Origin: DASZXJ01 sp035545895
GTDB lineage: Bacteria > Planctomycetota > Phycisphaerae > Tepidisphaerales > Tepidisphaeraceae
Direction: 5' to 3'
NCBI GenBank assembly: GCA_035545895.1
Contig: DASZXJ010000101.1
Location: 1-8,647 of the forward strand
Length of the DNA: 8,647 nucleotides
The notes under the pieces are model-generated. The model was not told where the DNA came from. It saw only the letters and a program-made list of their open reading frames with translations, and ran no database searches. Shown here one piece after another: positions 7,016 to 8,647 of the stretch. The stretch's first letter is position 1. Each line of letters starts with the position of its first letter. The translations under genes and the position numbers were made by a program.

Positions 7016-8443
7016 ATGAGTTTCTTCGATTTTCAGGAAAAGATCCGCAAACCGGTGAAAGCCGACAATCCCGCTGGGAAAAAGATCGAAGCGATCAGCG
7101 TTTCGCAACTGACGTCTCAAATCGAAAACGCCATCAAGACCGGCGTGCCGGGCACGGTGCACGTGAAAGGCGAAGTCAGCAATCTCAACCTGCATCGCGC
7201 TTCGGGACATCTGTATTTCACCTTGAAAGATGCCAGCGCCTGCATCGATTGCGTGATGTTTCGCTCGGATGCGGAGAAGCTGAAATTCAAGCCGGCCGAC
7301 GGCATTGAGCTGTTGGTGAATGGTCGGGTCGCCGTCTATCCGCAGCGCGGGCGGTATCAGCTTTATGCCACCAGCCTGCAGCCGCTGGGCAAGGGCGCAT
7401 TGGAGCTTGCTTTTCAACAACTGGTTGAAAAGCTGAAAAAAGAGGGATTATTTGATCCGGCCCGTCGCAAGGCGCTGCCAAGATTTCCAACACGCATCGC
7501 CATCGTGACCAGCCGCGCGACCGCGGCCTTGCAGGATATTCTGAAGGTATTGCGCCGGTTTTCATGGCTGCAACTGTACGTATATCACGTACCCGTGCAG
7601 GGAGAAGGTTCGGCAGAACAAATCGCCGATGCAATTCGACATCTCAATCAACCGGCAATCGCCATTGGCAAGGTGGATTTGATTCTGCTCGGTCGCGGCG
7701 GCGGATCGCTGGAAGACCTTTGGGAATTCAATGAAGAAATCGTCGCCCGCGCGATGGCGGCATCGAACATCCCGATCGTCACCGGCATCGGGCATGAAGT
7801 GGATATTTCAATTGCGGATCTTGTGGCGGATTATCACGCGCACACCCCCACCGAAGCCGCGCAGATCGTCATCGCCGGCTGGAAAAATGTGACCGAAACG
7901 ATCCGGCAGGCCGGCGCGAGACTGGTTCGTGACGTTCGAGTCATCACGCAGGATTCGCGACAACGGCTGAATTCGGTGCAGCGTCACGAGTTTTTCCGCC
8001 GGCCGACCGATCGAATCAATCAATTGAGACAATTACTTGACGATCGCCAGCGATCTCTTCAATTGGCCGCCGCCAACGGTCTACGCGCATCGACCTCTCG
8101 CCTCGCGCGGCTCGAATCGACGCTCGTGCGCGTGCATCCTCGACATGTCCTCGACCTGGAGCGGCAAAAACTCGCAGCCATCTCATCGCGACTCGATATT
8201 TCGATGCAAAATGATTTGGCGAATCGATCGCGAAGACTCTTGGCGATCCAGCGACATCTGGATGCGATCTCACCCCAGGGCGTATTGCAACGGGGATATA
8301 GCATCACCACTCGCAAGAAGGATGGCGCGATCATTCGTGCCGCCGGGGATTTGCGCGTCGGCGATAAGATGGTCACGCGATTTGCCGATGGAACGGTGGA
8401 ATCGACCGTGGAGGATCAGAAACAGATGAGGTTGTTTGAGTGA
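7016..8443 (+). CDS. xseA: Exodeoxyribonuclease VII large subunit
   Basis: A complete 475-residue XseA. With several copies of the small subunit XseB it forms exonuclease VII, which degrades single-stranded DNA from both ends into oligonucleotides and acts in repair. An N-terminal OB-fold spans about residues 25-122 (VHVKGEVSNL, GHLYFTLKD). The catalytic domain includes TSRATAALQDIL (165-176), VQGEGSAEQI, GRGGGSLEDLW (226-236) and GIGHEVDISIADLVADYHAH (258-277). The His260-x-x-Asp263 pair and Arg227 match the positions shown to matter in E. coli XseA (His238, Asp241, Arg205, from memory). A long helical region follows (about 290-430), then the usual C-terminal RGYSI segment. Length is close to the E. 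coli protein (456). I chose the ATG at 7016; a TTG 45 bases upstream would add an unlike N-terminus. There is no Shine-Dalgarno site. xseB is not in the window. Confidence 0.96.
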   Translation: MSFFDFQEKIRKPVKADNPAGKKIEAISVSQLTSQIENAIKTGVPGTVHVKGEVSNLNLHRASGHLYFTLKDASACIDCVMFRSDAEKLKFKPADGIELLVNGRVAVYPQRGRYQLYATSLQPLGKGALELAFQQLVEKLKKEGLFDPARRKALPRFPTRIAIVTSRATAALQDILKVLRRFSWLQLYVYHVPVQGEGSAEQIADAIRHLNQPAIAIGKVDLILLGRGGGSLEDLWEFNEEIVARAMAASNIPIVTGIGHEVDISIADLVADYHAHTPTEAAQIVIAGWKNVTETIRQAGARLVRDVRVITQDSRQRLNSVQRHEFFRRPTDRINQLRQLLDDRQRSLQLAAANGLRASTSRLARLESTLVRVHPRHVLDLERQKLAAISSRLDISMQNDLANRSRRLLAIQRHLDAISPQGVLQRGYSITTRKKDGAIIRAAGDLRVGDKMVTRFADGTVESTVEDQKQMRLFE

Positions 8444-8571
8444 TTTTGGGGAACTTGTCCCTGTGGGGCGGCGCTCAGCATTCCTTCGACGTTTCGTGCG
8501 GCGCAGACTAGAGCGGTTTTCAGATGACTGTACACCTATCCTGCGGTAGGGTGAGCCGATCACCTGCTGTT

Positions 8572-8576
8572 GGAGG
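8572..8576 (+). promoter_or_regulatory. Ribosome binding site of the IS630 transposase
   Basis: GGAGG lies 6 bases before the ATG at 8583, the strongest Shine-Dalgarno site in the window, and it fixes the transposase start. The bases AGGTG (8574-8578), which overlap this site, can pair with CACCT at 8561-8565, and AGGTGT (8574-8579) with ACACCT at 8532-8537. The site might therefore be masked in longer transcripts. Confidence 0.7.
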
Positions 8577-8582
8577 TGTGGC

Positions 8583-8647
8583 ATGGAGGGCTTGTCGTTG
8601 GATCTTCGGGAGCGGATTTGCACCGCGTGCGATGAACAGACGGAAAC
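8583..8647 (+). CDS. IS630-family transposase, N-terminal fragment (runs off right edge)
   Basis: Twenty-one codons and two bases are visible: MEGLSLDLRERI followed by CTACDEQTE. The SLDLRERI block is the start of the N-terminal helix-turn-helix domain of IS630-family transposases, which often begin with a short leader and (P/L)SLDLRERIVAA. The rest, including the DDE catalytic domain, lies outside, so whether it is intact cannot be judged. The identification also draws on the GGAGG site and the TA/GAGCGG end just upstream. The protein would bind the element's ends and cut and paste it into TA targets. Many IS630 transposases are split by a frameshift, which cannot be checked here. Confidence 0.8.
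   Translation, partial: MEGLSLDLRERICTACDEQTE

Larger units (their letters stand above)
8509..8647 (+). mobile_element. Left end of an IS630-family insertion sequence, cut by window edge
   Basis: A TA dinucleotide (8509-8510), the target duplicated by IS630/Tc1-mariner elements, is followed by GAGCGGTTTTCAG. This resembles the terminal inverted repeats of many IS630 members, which often read TAGAGC followed by a T-run. A strong ribosome site and a transposase start codon lie 62-73 bases inside, the usual distance. The right end, and therefore the matching repeat and second TA, is outside the window, so the boundary is an inference from one side only. Confidence 0.75.

Noticed and set aside
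1..8647. CRISPR array, tRNA or riboswitch
   Set aside because: No regularly spaced direct repeats, no cloverleaf-like sequence with conserved T-loop, and no recognisable riboswitch motif were seen by eye.

Overview
The window (GC-rich, bacterial, no eukaryotic features) reads as a piece of chromosome, most likely from a member of Planctomycetota or a relative. That assignment is inference. It rests on the gene mix (paired stand-alone FtsX-type permeases, a CpaF-type ATPase with no tadB/tadC partner in the window, a CE7 esterase), the weak use of Shine-Dalgarno sites by several genes, a palindromic GCCGC-rich repeat, and an IS630-type transposase start of the 'SLDLRERI' kind. No marker gene in the window settles it.

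Layout from left to right. (1) Positions 1-2192, minus strand: two tandem MacB/FtsX-type ABC permease genes that share an ATGA stop/start overlap. The downstream one runs off the left edge. No ATPase is seen, so it must lie outside. (2) Positions 2285-3220, minus strand: a rarD/EamA-family transporter gene that is otherwise intact but carries an in-frame TAA about 70% of the way through. (3) Positions 3344-4669, plus strand: a complete CpaF/TadA-type secretion ATPase, divergent from rarD. (4) Positions 4696-5607, minus strand: a pirin-family cupin gene, convergent with cpaF. (5) Positions 5750-6700, plus strand: a CE7 acetyl-esterase with a complete catalytic triad. (6) Positions 6701-7015: an intergenic stretch with two striking inverted repeats, one an 84-bp REP/MITE-like element. 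(7) Positions 7016-8443, plus strand: xseA, the large subunit of exonuclease VII, possibly transcribed from an extended -10 promoter almost at its start codon. (8) From about 8509 to the right edge: the left end of an IS630-family insertion sequence, with a flanking TA, a strong ribosome site and the first 21 codons of its transposase.

These genes do not form one pathway. Apart from the permease pair, each is a separate transcription unit, and several face away from or towards each other. I see no coherent new system. The points most worth a second look are the nonsense-interrupted rarD, the composite palindrome, the IS630 end just downstream of xseA (where xseB often lies), and the cpaF without tad neighbours. 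No tRNA, rRNA, CRISPR array or riboswitch is apparent.
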